Source: Acanthamoeba sp. SK_2022b
Lineage: Eukaryota > Discosea > Longamoebia > Acanthamoebidae
Reading direction: 5' to 3'
NCBI GenBank assembly: GCA_027943245.1
Contig: JANDJZ010000989.1
Span: 1 to 22,700, forward strand
Length of the DNA: 22,700 nt
The translations under genes and the position numbers were made by a program. Shown here piece after piece: positions 1-9,648 of this stretch; within the stretch, counting starts at the first letter, position 1; the number at the start of each line of letters is the position of its first letter. The notes beneath the pieces are model-generated. The model was not told the origin of the DNA. It was given only the letters and a program-made list of their open reading frames with translations, and searched no databases.

Positions 1-1268
1 TTGTTGCTGGTCATCACATCGACGAAATTCGCCTGCTGTTCACAAATGATGCGCGTAATGCGATCGCGATCTTCGTGGGTCAACAGGTTGATGTAGTTGT
101 GCGCCAGTTCGTTACTCAGGATATTGGTGCCGTCGCTGATGCGCAGGATACAGATGCCCACCGGCGCCGAAGCGACGATCTTGCGGTTGAACTGCTCGTG
201 CTCTTCCAGGCGGAAGGCGTTGTCCTCCGCCGGCAGAAACATTTTACGTTCAAACAGCCACGCCAGCGTGAACAGCACGATGGCCGACAGCAGGTTCAGC
301 AACAGCGCGTTGAGGATCAGCATTTTGAAGCGTTCTACTACGCTTTTCACCGGCAGCGCATAGACGATGCTCAGCGAAGAAGGCGGCAGCGCTTTCTTCA
401 GGATCAGATCGCGATAATTGTCGACATAGCCGAAGTAGGCGTGCTCTGCGGGATAGCTGTTGAGCGAAGCGGCATAGCGATCGCCGTCCGCCAGGCGCAG
501 CACCGGCTCGTTGTTCTCATCCAGCAGCGTGACGCCGATCGGCAGGTTGCCGGCGGTAACGAAATCCTCCAGCCGAACGGTCTGTTCGATGCCCAGCAGC
601 GCCTCCAGCTTGTTGCCGATATAAATCGGCGTCAGCACATACAGATAGCCGACGTCCGGCCGCTGCGCGCTAGGGCTGATCCAATACAGGTTGTTGTCTT
701 TGTCCAGATTCTTGGCGTTGCGGTATTTCAGAATGCGCTCGTGCAGCGACTTCAGCACGTTTTCCCGATTGGCGCTCGCGTTGCCGCCGCCGAACTCCGC
801 CATACACAGGCTGTCGCCGCCGATGAAGAACACCCGGTTGAGATCGTAGGCCGCCACGAAGTTCTCTTTCCAATACTGGATCAGGCCGCTCAGCGAATCG
901 AGCGAACTGCGGTAGGTGGTGCTCAGCGTGCAGTTGGACTCCGGGTACAGCGGAAAGAATTGCGGCGGGCTGCCCTTGCCGGGAAACACGCCGCTGAACA
1001 TGTCCAGGCTGCTGACCGAACCGTTGAGACGGTTCTCCGCCATATACTTGATGTCGCGGATGATGTCGGCGGAATGGCGGATGTAGCCCTGCGCCTGATC
1101 GAAGTTAAGGTTGTAATCCTGCCGGATATCCGACTCTTTCTGATGCAGGATATTCAGAATATAAAAGGTGGTGAGCAGCGCTCCCAACGACCACAGCAAA
1201 ATCGCCAGCACCCGGAACAGATAGCGGGATATCTTCAGCGTAGTTCGAAAAGAGGCTAAGTATTTCAA
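1..1268 (-). CDS. rcsC: RcsC hybrid sensor histidine kinase, N-terminal part (cut by window edge)
   Basis: This is the first part of RcsC, the inner-membrane hybrid kinase that feeds the RcsD-RcsB phosphorelay controlling capsule, motility and envelope stress. About 422 codons are present and the frame is open throughout; the kinase, receiver and ABL domains lie beyond position 1. The protein begins with KYLASFRTTLK, as in E. coli RcsC. It has a first membrane segment near residues 20-41, a long periplasmic domain, a second membrane segment near 312-333, and a cytoplasmic stretch with EEHEQFNRKIVASAPVGICI. The start is TTG at 1268-1266: an in-frame TGA lies seven codons upstream and no ATG or GTG falls between, so TTG is the first possible start. 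No clear Shine-Dalgarno is visible. A GC-rich inverted repeat (CGCCGG/CCGGCG, 1307-1326) sits in the leader. Downstream of gyrA on the same strand, but separated from it by a terminator. Confidence 0.93.
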   Translation of the reverse strand, partial: MKYLASFRTTLKISRYLFRVLAILLWSLGALLTTFYILNILHQKESDIRQDYNLNFDQAQGYIRHSADIIRDIKYMAENRLNGSVSSLDMFSGVFPGKGSPPQFFPLYPESNCTLSTTYRSSLDSLSGLIQYWKENFVAAYDLNRVFFIGGDSLCMAEFGGGNASANRENVLKSLHERILKYRNAKNLDKDNNLYWISPSAQRPDVGYLYVLTPIYIGNKLEALLGIEQTVRLEDFVTAGNLPIGVTLLDENNEPVLRLADGDRYAASLNSYPAEHAYFGYVDNYRDLILKKALPPSSLSIVYALPVKSVVERFKMLILNALLLNLLSAIVLFTLAWLFERKMFLPAEDNAFRLEEHEQFNRKIVASAPVGICILRISDGTNILSNELAHNYINLLTHEDRDRITRIICEQQANFVDVMTSN

Positions 1269-1356
1269 TCGGATACCATACGAAAGTCAGTGGCGGTGCA
1301 CGCATTCGCCGGCGCGGCAGCCGGCGGCTCGGTGCGCCAATTAAACCATATAACTG

Positions 1357-1388
1357 AAAAAGGGCCTAGCATCGCTGCCAGGCCCTTC
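1357..1388 (-). terminator. Rho-independent terminator of gyrA
   Basis: Arms AAGGGCCT (1360-1367) and AGGCCCTT (1380-1387) form an 8-bp stem with a 12-base loop. Read on the minus strand, the hairpin runs into five T (opposite 1357-1361). It lies about 50 bases past the gyrA stop and before rcsC, so it should insulate rcsC from gyrA transcription. Confidence 0.85.
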
Positions 1389-1435
1389 TGTCTCAGTGCA
1401 TTAGGGTGTCGGCATGCCGACGCCCTCACCCTGCT

Positions 1436-4093
<2,658 letters not shown>

Positions 4094-4139
4094 CTACTAA
4101 TGATTCATCTGCCCGCTGCCATAGTGGCAAAGGTGTAAA

Positions 4140-4148
4140 ACTATATCA
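4140..4148 (-). promoter_or_regulatory. Candidate extended -10 promoter of gyrA
   Basis: On the minus strand the sequence TGATATAGT gives an extended -10 (TG, one base, then TATAGT, five of six to consensus). It lies about 60 bases before the gyrA start. No good -35 hexamer is found 16-18 bases upstream, which fits an extended -10 promoter. The assignment is inference from sequence only. Confidence 0.5.
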
Positions 4149-4251
4149 CAAAGCACGCTTTACGGGAAAATAACCGCCGCTGTTTCACGGAAATTGTGCA
4201 GATAAGTGCGCTAAAAACGTATCGGCGCAGACGATGCCGCGCCGGAACATG

Positions 4252-4257
4252 TATAAT
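4252..4257 (+). promoter_or_regulatory. Candidate -10 element of ubiG promoter
   Basis: A perfect TATAAT lies 33 bases before the ubiG ATG and about 15 bases before its AAGGAG ribosome site (4273-4278). No convincing -35 is seen at the standard distance. Confidence 0.5.
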
Positions 4258-4290
4258 CCGCGCAACGAGAACAAGGAGCCAGACAAGCCC

Positions 4291-5016
4291 ATGAACGCAG
4301 AATCATCCAGCCGAGTGCAAAACGTTGACCACCAGGAAATCGCCAAGTTCGAGGCCGTCGCCTCCCGCTGGTGGGATCTGGAAGGCGAGTTCAAACCGCT
4401 GCACCGCATCAACCCGCTGCGCCTGAACTACATCATGCAGCGCGCCGACGGCATTTTTGACAAGCAGGTGCTCGACGTGGGCTGCGGCGGCGGCATTCTG
4501 GCGGAAAGCATGGCGCGCGAAGGCGCCAAGGTCACCGGCTTGGACATGGGCGCGGAGCCGCTGCAGGTCGCGCGGCTGCACGCGCTGGAAAGCGGCATGA
4601 ACGTCACTTACGTGCAGGAGACGGTGGAAAGCCACGCTCAGGCCAACCCGCAACGCTATGACGTCGTCACCTGCATGGAGATGCTGGAGCACGTGCCGGA
4701 TCCGGCCTCGGTGGTGCGCGCCTGCGCCCAGTTGGTGAAACCGGGCGGCCATGTGTTCTTCTCCACCATCAACCGCAACACCAAAGCCTGGCTGATGGCG
4801 GTGATCGGCGCGGAGTACGTGCTGAAGATGGTGCCGCAGGGCACACACGATCATAAGAAGTTCATTCGCCCTTCCGAACTGATCGGCTGGGTCGACGGCA
4901 CGCCGCTGCGCGAAAAGCACATGATCGGCCTGCATTACAACCCGATCACCGATCATTTCAAGCTTGGACGCAACGTTGACGTGAACTACATGGTGCACAC
5001 CCAGCACGAAGGCTAA
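4291..5016 (+). CDS. ubiG: Ubiquinone biosynthesis O-methyltransferase UbiG
   Basis: UbiG performs both O-methylations in ubiquinone biosynthesis, using S-adenosylmethionine. The 241-residue protein shows the class I methyltransferase SAM motif [10 protein letters not shown] (residues 61-70), an acidic motif II region ([16 protein letters not shown]) and the family N-terminus with [33 protein letters not shown]. Length and sequence match E. coli UbiG (240 residues). The reading frame is open from 4234, but the ATG at 4291 is chosen because it matches the family start (MNAE) and follows AAGGAG at 4273-4278. Divergent from gyrA, with both promoters inside about 200 bases. It is probably monocistronic, since a regulated promoter region separates it from nrdA. 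Confidence 0.98.
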   Translation: MNAESSSRVQNVDHQEIAKFEAVASRWWDLEGEFKPLHRINPLRLNYIMQRADGIFDKQVLDVGCGGGILAESMAREGAKVTGLDMGAEPLQVARLHALESGMNVTYVQETVESHAQANPQRYDVVTCMEMLEHVPDPASVVRACAQLVKPGGHVFFSTINRNTKAWLMAVIGAEYVLKMVPQGTHDHKKFIRPSELIGWVDGTPLREKHMIGLHYNPITDHFKLGRNVDVNYMVHTQHEG

Positions 5017-5026
5017 GCGTTGTAAA

Positions 5027-5067
5027 CCGCGCCGGCCCTGCATTACCGGGGGGCGGCGCCGGCGGAG
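5027..5067. other. GC-rich inverted repeat downstream of ubiG
   Basis: Just after the ubiG stop, a GCCGGC near 5031 and another in the GGCGCCGGCGG segment near 5045-5055 can pair around a C/G-rich centre. There is no T-run on the plus strand, so it is at best a weak or Rho-assisted terminator of ubiG. The rest of the gap, up to about 5290, is AT-rich with no recognisable gene. Confidence 0.3.
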
Positions 5068-5294
5068 CATTCGGAAAAATACCTAATTTCCGCGACTTCG
5101 ATCAAAATAGCCGTTGTAAACAGTTTTTTAGAATATTAAATCAGATCAATATGCCGTTTTTTTCTAACGTTTAATAAAGCGCCAAACGATCGGTTTTTTC
5201 AGTTTTTCAGTAAAATCTGATCGCGCTTATTGACAAGCTTGTCGCGCCAGTCACGGCGCGCGCTTCGCGCGGCAAGTTACATTTCACCCCCAAG

Positions 5295-5303
5295 TTATCC
5301 ACA
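5295..5303 (+). promoter_or_regulatory. DnaA box upstream of nrdA
   Basis: TTATCCACA is a perfect consensus DnaA box, 160 bases before the nrdA ATG and 22 bases before the -35. DnaA boxes at this place in E. coli tie nrdAB expression to the replication cycle (established knowledge). In this window only one perfect box is visible; I did not find the second. Confidence 0.75.
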
Positions 5304-5324
5304 AATTAGGCCGGTTTTGTTCAC

Positions 5325-5353
5325 TTGCAAACGCCGTTTTTTCTCACTATCTT
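5325..5353 (+). promoter_or_regulatory. Promoter of the nrdAB-yfaE operon
   Basis: A -35 TTGCAA (5325-5330), a 17-base spacer and a -10 TATCTT (5348-5353) are seen. The -10 is embedded in the first NrdR box, so NrdR binding would block RNA polymerase directly. The arrangement matches what I recall of the E. coli nrdA promoter. Confidence 0.65.
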
Positions 5354-5359
5354 GTTACC
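5344..5359 (+). promoter_or_regulatory. NrdR box 1 (nrdA operator)
   Basis: The 16-mer contains the CACTATCTTG core also found at the first NrdR box of E. coli nrdA. It is a weak match to the consensus ACACWATATATWGTGT on its own. It is supported by its exact spacing: 30 bases centre to centre from the strong box 2, about three helical turns, as expected for paired NrdR sites. Confidence 0.6.
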
Positions 5360-5373
5360 TCACCGACATACAA

Positions 5374-5389
5374 CCCCTATATATAGTGT
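5374..5389 (+). promoter_or_regulatory. NrdR box 2 (nrdA operator)
   Basis: CCCCTATATATAGTGT matches the NrdR consensus ACACWATATATWGTGT at 14 of 16 positions. NrdR is the ATP/dATP-sensing repressor of ribonucleotide reductase genes. Together with box 1 this predicts repression of nrdAB-yfaE when dNTPs are plentiful. Confidence 0.85.
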
Positions 5390-5454
5390 TTACATACTGA
5401 GCAGAGCGACTACACTTCTGCTTAGGGGCACCATACGGACAGGTAAAACACCAC

Positions 5455-7743
5455 ATGAACCAAAGTCTGCTTGTAACTAAACGCGATGGCCGTAAAGAGC
5501 GCATCAATCTCGACAAAATCCACCGGGTCATCGATTGGGCCGCAGAGGGATTACACAACGTCTCGGTTTCTCAAGTAGAGTTGCGTTCACACATTCAGTT
5601 TTATGACGGCATCAAAACCGCCGACATTCATGAAACCATCATCAAAGCCGCAGCCGATCTGATCTCCCGCGATGCGCCGGACTATCAGTACCTGGCCGCT
5701 CGCCTGGCGATCTTCCACCTGCGCAAAAAGGCTTATGGCCAGTTCGAGCCGCCGAAGCTGCACGCCCACGTCACTCGCATGGTCGAGATGGGCAAATACG
5801 ATAAGCATCTGCTGGAAGACTACAGCGCTGAAGAGTTCGAGCAGATGGATTCCTTTATCGATCACTGGCGCGACATGAACTTCTCCTATGCCGCCGTCAA
5901 GCAGCTGGAAGGCAAGTATCTGGTGCAGAACCGCGTCAGCGGCGAGATCTACGAAAGCGCCCAGTTCCTGTATATGCTGGTGTCCGCTTGCCTGTTCTCC
6001 AACTACCCGCGTGAAACTCGTCTGGATTACGTCAAACGTTTCTACGACGCGATTTCCACCTTCAAGATTTCGCTGCCTACGCCGATCATGTCCGGCGTGC
6101 GCACCCCAACCCGCCAGTTCAGCTCCTGCGTACTGATCGAGTGCGGCGACAGCCTGGACTCCATCAACGCCACCTCCAGCGCCATTGTGAAATACGTTTC
6201 GCAGCGCGCCGGCATCGGCATCAACGCCGGCCGCATCCGCGCGCTGGGCAGCCCAATCCGTGGCGGTGAAGCCTTCCATACCGGCTGTATTCCGTTCTAC
6301 AAACACTTCCAGACCGCCGTTAAATCCTGCTCGCAGGGCGGCGTGCGCGGTGGCGCGGCAACGCTGTTCTACCCGATGTGGCACCTGGAAGTGGAAAGCC
6401 TGCTGGTGTTGAAAAACAACCGCGGCGTTGAAGGCAACCGCGTGCGTCACATGGACTACGGCGTGCAGCTGAACCGCCTGATGTACCAGCGTCTGATCAA
6501 GGGCGAAGACATCACCCTGTTCAGCCCGTCCGACGTGCCGGGGCTGTATGACGCGTTCTTCGCCGATCAGGACGAATTCGAACGCCTGTATACCCAGTAC
6601 GAGAAAGACGACAGCATTCGCCAGAAGCGCGTGAAAGCGGTTGAGCTGTTCTCGCTGATGATGCAAGAGCGCGCCTCTACCGGCCGCATCTACATCCAGA
6701 ACGTCGACCACTGCAACACCCACAGCCCGTTCGATCCGCAGATCGCGCCGGTGCGTCAGTCCAACCTGTGCCTGGAAATCGCCCTGCCGACCAAGCCGCT
6801 GGAAGACGTCAACGACGAAAACGGCGAGATTGCGCTGTGCACCCTGTCCGCCTTCAACCTGGGCGCGATCGACAGCCTGGACGACCTGGAAGAATTGGCA
6901 ACCCTGGCGGTGCGCTCGCTCGACGCCCTGCTGGATTATCAGGATTATCCGATCAAGGCCGCACACCGTGGCGCGATGGGCCGCCGCACCTTGGGCATCG
7001 GCGTCATCAACTTCGCCTATTACCTGGCGAAGAACGGCGTGCGCTACTCCGACGGCAGCGCCAACAACCTGACGCACAAAACGTTCGAAGCCATTCAGTA
7101 CTACCTGCTGAAAGCCTCCAACCGTCTGGCTCAGGAGCAAGGCGCTTGCCCGTGGTTCAAAGAAACCTCCTATTCGCAGGGTATCCTGCCGATCGACACC
7201 TACAAGAAAGATTTGGATGCGGTCTGCAACGAGCCGCTGCACTACGACTGGGAAACCCTGCGTAAAGAGATCCAGGAAACCGGCCTGCGCAACTCGACCC
7301 TGTCTGCGCTGATGCCGTCGGAAACCTCTTCGCAGATTTCCAACGCCACCAACGGCATCGAGCCGCCGCGCGGCCACATCAGCATCAAGGCGTCGAAAGA
7401 CGGCATCCTGCGCCAGGTGGTGCCGGAGTATGAGCGTCTGAAAGACAACTACGAGCTGCTGTGGGAAATGCCGAGCAACGACGGCTATCTGCAGCTGGTG
7501 GGGCTGATGCAGAAATTCATCGACCAGTCGATTTCGGCCAACACCAACTACGATCCGACCCGCTTCCCGGGCGGCAAGGTGCCGATGAAGCAGCTGTTGA
7601 AAGACCTGCTCACCACCTACAAGTTCGGCGTGAAAACGCTGTACTACCAAAACACCCGCGACGGTGCGGAAGACGCCCAGGAAGATTTGCAGCCTGCCAA
7701 GGCCGGCGATGACGACTGCGAAAGCGGCGCCTGCAAGATCTAA
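5455..7743 (+). CDS. nrdA: Class Ia ribonucleoside-diphosphate reductase, alpha subunit
   Basis: NrdA (R1) is the catalytic subunit that reduces ribonucleoside diphosphates to deoxy forms under aerobic conditions, together with the radical-generating NrdB. The 762-residue protein matches E. coli NrdA (761) nearly end to end. An ATP-cone occupies roughly residues 1-95. The active-site residues are all present: C225 (TRQFSSCVLIE), N437, C439 and E441 (SNLCLEIALP), and C462 (ALCTLSAF). The C-terminal tail CESGACKI carries the redox-shuttle cysteines C755 and C760. The ATG at 5455 gives the family N-terminus MNQSLLVTKRDG; its ribosome site is weak (AGG about 12 bases upstream). First gene of nrdA-nrdB-yfaE. 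The promoter region carries NrdR and DnaA sites. Confidence 0.99.
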   Translation: MNQSLLVTKRDGRKERINLDKIHRVIDWAAEGLHNVSVSQVELRSHIQFYDGIKTADIHETIIKAAADLISRDAPDYQYLAARLAIFHLRKKAYGQFEPPKLHAHVTRMVEMGKYDKHLLEDYSAEEFEQMDSFIDHWRDMNFSYAAVKQLEGKYLVQNRVSGEIYESAQFLYMLVSACLFSNYPRETRLDYVKRFYDAISTFKISLPTPIMSGVRTPTRQFSSCVLIECGDSLDSINATSSAIVKYVSQRAGIGINAGRIRALGSPIRGGEAFHTGCIPFYKHFQTAVKSCSQGGVRGGAATLFYPMWHLEVESLLVLKNNRGVEGNRVRHMDYGVQLNRLMYQRLIKGEDITLFSPSDVPGLYDAFFADQDEFERLYTQYEKDDSIRQKRVKAVELFSLMMQERASTGRIYIQNVDHCNTHSPFDPQIAPVRQSNLCLEIALPTKPLEDVNDENGEIALCTLSAFNLGAIDSLDDLEELATLAVRSLDALLDYQDYPIKAAHRGAMGRRTLGIGVINFAYYLAKNGVRYSDGSANNLTHKTFEAIQYYLLKASNRLAQEQGACPWFKETSYSQGILPIDTYKKDLDAVCNEPLHYDWETLRKEIQETGLRNSTLSALMPSETSSQISNATNGIEPPRGHISIKASKDGILRQVVPEYERLKDNYELLWEMPSNDGYLQLVGLMQKFIDQSISANTNYDPTRFPGGKVPMKQLLKDLLTTYKFGVKTLYYQNTRDGAEDAQEDLQPAKAGDDDCESGACKI

Positions 7744-7756
7744 AGTTTGACCTAGC

Positions 7757-7776
7757 GGGCCGGAATTTTCCGGCCC
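7757..7776 (+). other. Perfect hairpin between nrdA and nrdB
   Basis: GGGCCGGAA and TTCCGGCCC pair perfectly around TT in the 67-base gap. Only a mixed CTTCATTT follows, so it is not a typical terminator. It may act as an mRNA-stability or partial read-through element that sets the NrdA:NrdB ratio (inference). Confidence 0.6.
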
Positions 7777-7810
7777 CTTCATTTAGCCACGTTACGATGG
7801 ATTCAGGCTT

Positions 7811-8941
7811 ATGGCTTACACCACTTTTTCTCAGACCAAAAACGACCAGCTGCAAGAGCCGATGTTCTTCGGCCAGTCGGTAAACGTTGCGCGTTTCGAC
7901 CAGCAAAAGCATGAAATCTTCGAAAAACTGATCGAAAAGCAGCTCTCCTTCTTCTGGCGCCCGGAAGAAGTTGACGTCTCCCGCGATCGCATCGATTACC
8001 AGGCGCTGCCGGAGCACGAGAAGCACATCTTCATCAGCAACCTGAAGTATCAGACGCTGCTGGACTCCATCCAGGGCCGCAGCCCGAACGTCGCGCTGCT
8101 GCCGCTGATCTCGATCCCTGAGCTGGAAACCTGGGTGGAAACCTGGTCGTTCTCCGAGACTATCCACTCCCGTTCCTACACTCACATTATCCGCAACATC
8201 GTCAACGATCCGGCGCTGGTGTTCGACGACATCGTCACCAACGAAGAGATCAAGAAGCGCGCGAAAGACATCTCCGGCTACTACGACGATCTGATCGAGA
8301 TGACCAGCTACTATCACCTGCTGGGTGAAGGCATCCACCAGGTGAACGGTAAAACCGTCACCGTCAATCTGCGCGCGCTGAAGAAGCAGCTGTACCTGTG
8401 CCTGATGAGCGTGAACGCGCTGGAAGCGATCCGCTTCTACGTCAGCTTCGCCTGCTCCTTCGCGTTCGCCGAGCGCGAACTGATGGAAGGCAACGCCAAA
8501 ATCATCAAGCTGATCGCCCGCGACGAAGCGCTGCACCTGACCGGCACCCAGCACATGCTGAACCTGATGCGTTCCGGCGCCGACGATCCGGAAATGGCAG
8601 AGATCGCCGAAGAATGCCAGCAGCAGTGCTACGATCTGTTCGTGCTGGCCGCCCAGCAGGAAAAAGAGTGGGCGGAATACCTGTTCCGCGACGGTTCGAT
8701 GATCGGCCTGAACAAAGACATCCTGTGCCAGTATGTGGAATACATCACTAACATCCGCATGCAGGCGGTCGGCCTCGGTCTGCCGTTCGAAACCCGCTCC
8801 AACCCGATCCCGTGGATCAACGCCTGGTTAGTGTCCGACAACGTACAGGTGGCGCCGCAGGAAGTGGAAGTGAGCTCCTACCTGGTTGGCCAGATCGACT
8901 CGGAGATCAACGCCGACGACCTGAGCGACTTCGAACTGTAA
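7811..8941 (+). CDS. nrdB: Class Ia ribonucleoside-diphosphate reductase, beta subunit
   Basis: NrdB (R2) houses the diiron centre and the stable tyrosyl radical that is passed to NrdA for catalysis. The protein has 376 residues, the same as E. coli NrdB. In E. coli numbering, which omits Met1, the iron ligands D84 (LLDSIQGR), E115 and H118 (SETIHS), and the radical tyrosine Y122 (SRSYTHI) are all visible; the later ligands fall in the conserved FAERELMEG and [13 protein letters not shown] segments. The C-terminal tail [19 protein letters not shown] is the part that docks onto NrdA. The start [14 protein letters not shown] agrees with the family. It follows nrdA by 67 bases and precedes yfaE by 3 bases. 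Confidence 0.99.
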   Translation: MAYTTFSQTKNDQLQEPMFFGQSVNVARFDQQKHEIFEKLIEKQLSFFWRPEEVDVSRDRIDYQALPEHEKHIFISNLKYQTLLDSIQGRSPNVALLPLISIPELETWVETWSFSETIHSRSYTHIIRNIVNDPALVFDDIVTNEEIKKRAKDISGYYDDLIEMTSYYHLLGEGIHQVNGKTVTVNLRALKKQLYLCLMSVNALEAIRFYVSFACSFAFAERELMEGNAKIIKLIARDEALHLTGTQHMLNLMRSGADDPEMAEIAEECQQQCYDLFVLAAQQEKEWAEYLFRDGSMIGLNKDILCQYVEYITNIRMQAVGLGLPFETRSNPIPWINAWLVSDNVQVAPQEVEVSSYLVGQIDSEINADDLSDFEL

Positions 8942-8944
8942 GCG

Positions 8945-9205
8945 ATGGCGACGCCAATCGTAACGCTGCGCGCCGCCGGCACGCAGCTCTCCTGCCCCAA
9001 CAGTGAAAACTGCCTGCTCGACGTGCTGGAACTGCACGACGTGCAGGTGGAGTACCAATGCCGCTCCGGCTATTGCGGCGCCTGCCGCCTGAAGCTGGTG
9101 AAAGGCGAAGTGGCCTACCGCCAACAGCCGTTGGCGTTTATCAATGCCGGCGAGATCCTGCCCTGCTGCTGTATGCCGCTGACGGACATCGAGCTGGAAA
9201 TGTAA
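8945..9205 (+). CDS. yfaE: 2Fe-2S ferredoxin YfaE, diferric-tyrosyl radical cofactor maintenance protein
   Basis: YfaE is a small ferredoxin that supplies electrons to regenerate the NrdB diiron-tyrosyl radical cofactor. The 86-residue protein has the plant-type 2Fe-2S pattern: C39, C44 and C47 in YQCRSGYCGACR, and a fourth ligand within the CCC at residues 74-76. The ending GEILPCCC then DIELEM matches E. coli YfaE (84 residues). The ATG at 8945 lies three bases after the nrdB stop, so translation is probably coupled. No strong ribosome site of its own is visible. Last gene of the nrd operon; the minus-strand hok gene converges on it. Confidence 0.96.
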   Translation: MATPIVTLRAAGTQLSCPNSENCLLDVLELHDVQVEYQCRSGYCGACRLKLVKGEVAYRQQPLAFINAGEILPCCCMPLTDIELEM

Positions 9206-9240
9206 AGTCGGGTGCCGGAAACCGCGCCTGGAGACCAGAA

Positions 9241-9258
9241 GGCGGGGTTGCCCCCGCC
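9241..9258. terminator. Hairpin between convergent yfaE and hok
   Basis: GGCGGGG (9241-9247) pairs with CCCCGCC (9252-9258) around TTGC. It sits 35 bases after the yfaE stop and just past the hok stop on the other strand, so it could end both transcripts. Neither strand has a long T-run (TTCT on the minus side), so termination strength is uncertain. Confidence 0.45.
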
Positions 9259-9264
9259 CTATGA

Positions 9265-9417
9265 TTACCGCTTCACCTCACACGCCAACCTGATCAGGAT
9301 AGTGATATTTTCCTGGTAGATTTTCAGCTCGCACAGCGAGTCTCTTATCATCCAGATAAATAACAAAACCGTAATACATACAACGGTTAGCGAGTGAAAC
9401 ACATGCTTTAAACGCAT
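9265..9417 (-). CDS. hok: Hok-family type I toxin peptide
   Basis: This is an intact 50-residue peptide of the Hok/Gef family, small membrane proteins that collapse the membrane potential when over-made and are normally silenced by an antisense RNA. The evidence is the length, one hydrophobic segment at about residues 9-24 followed by the family signature RDSLCE at residues 25-30, and cysteines at 14, 29 and 46. The closest family member I can recall is HokA. The ATG at 9417-9415 has a perfect ribosome site, AGGAGG, five bases upstream. It is too short for usual ORF cut-offs. It converges on yfaE. A mok-like ORF overlaps its start, and the opposite strand carries a likely antisense RNA. No frameshift or stop is visible. 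Whether it is expressed or active cannot be told from sequence. Confidence 0.88.
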   Translation of the reverse strand: MRLKHVFHSLTVVCITVLLFIWMIRDSLCELKIYQENITILIRLACEVKR

Positions 9418-9479
9418 GCTTGCCTCCTTGCTGTGAAGGGGCTACCATACCGGTGTCTAGGCGGTATGTGCAGCCCCAT
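9408..9479 (-). CDS. Mok-like leader ORF overlapping hok
   Basis: A 23-codon frame starts at ATG 9479-9477 and ends with a TAA at 9410-9408, ten bases inside hok and in another frame. In plasmid hok/sok, translation of the overlapping mok frame is needed for hok translation, and Sok blocks it there. The position fits that role: the mok-like start falls within the region covered by the candidate antisense RNA. No clear ribosome site is seen, and the peptide has no recognisable domain, so this rests on arrangement alone. Confidence 0.45.
   Translation of the reverse strand: MGLHIPPRHRYGSPFTARRQACV
9420..9448 (+). promoter_or_regulatory. Candidate promoter of the antisense RNA
   Basis: TTGCCT (9420-9425), a 17-base spacer and TACCAT (9443-9448) form a plausible sigma-70 promoter pointing away from hok and into its leader, where a sok promoter is expected. 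Confidence 0.4.
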
Positions 9480-9507
9480 TCTGATTGAGAGTCAGTCTGG
9501 GGCTTTC
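9455..9507 (+). ncRNA. Candidate Sok-like antisense RNA
   Basis: The plus strand opposite the hok leader ends in a stable hairpin: AGCCCCA (9472-9478) pairs with TGGGGCT (9498-9504), with an inner CTGA/TCAG stem, followed by TTTC. With a start near 9455 the RNA would be about 53 bases, near the size known for Sok RNAs. It would cover the mok-like start codon at 9477-9479. The promoter and 5' end are inferred. Confidence 0.5.
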
Positions 9508-9589
9508 ATCTATCCGCCTTGTCACACAATGCCCAAGACGAACAGTCTCAAGCACCCGCCAAAAGAGTAACAGCATTCCCTCGCCGCGA

Positions 9590-9624
9590 ATATCCCCTAT
9601 AATATTATGATTAATCAGGGATAT
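9590..9624. repeat. Nested palindromes between the hok leader and the AraC-type gene
   Basis: Outer arms ATATCCC (9590-9596) and GGGATAT (9618-9624) enclose two abutting perfect 10-base palindromes, ATAATATTAT (9599-9608) and TGATTAATCA (9608-9617). It lies 25 bases after the stop of the AraC-type gene and upstream of the hok leader. It could be a weak terminator for the regulator or a protein-binding site for hok. There is no T-run after it in the direction of the regulator. Confidence 0.5.
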
Positions 9625-9648
9625 ATAACCATCCTCAAAGTATTTCGC

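Noticed and set aside
75..1259. 394-codon open frame on the plus strand
   Set aside because: It is codon-aligned with the reverse of rcsC, which reads through without a stop and matches the RcsC N-terminus and membrane segments.
5587..7782. 731-codon open frame on the minus strand
   Set aside because: It is the reverse of nrdA, which is certain from its active-site residues. The frame has no recognisable domain.
9598..9603. Perfect TATAAT on the plus strand as a promoter
   Set aside because: No -35 at the right distance, and the only gene ahead on that strand within 900 bases is absent. It is better explained as part of the palindrome cluster.
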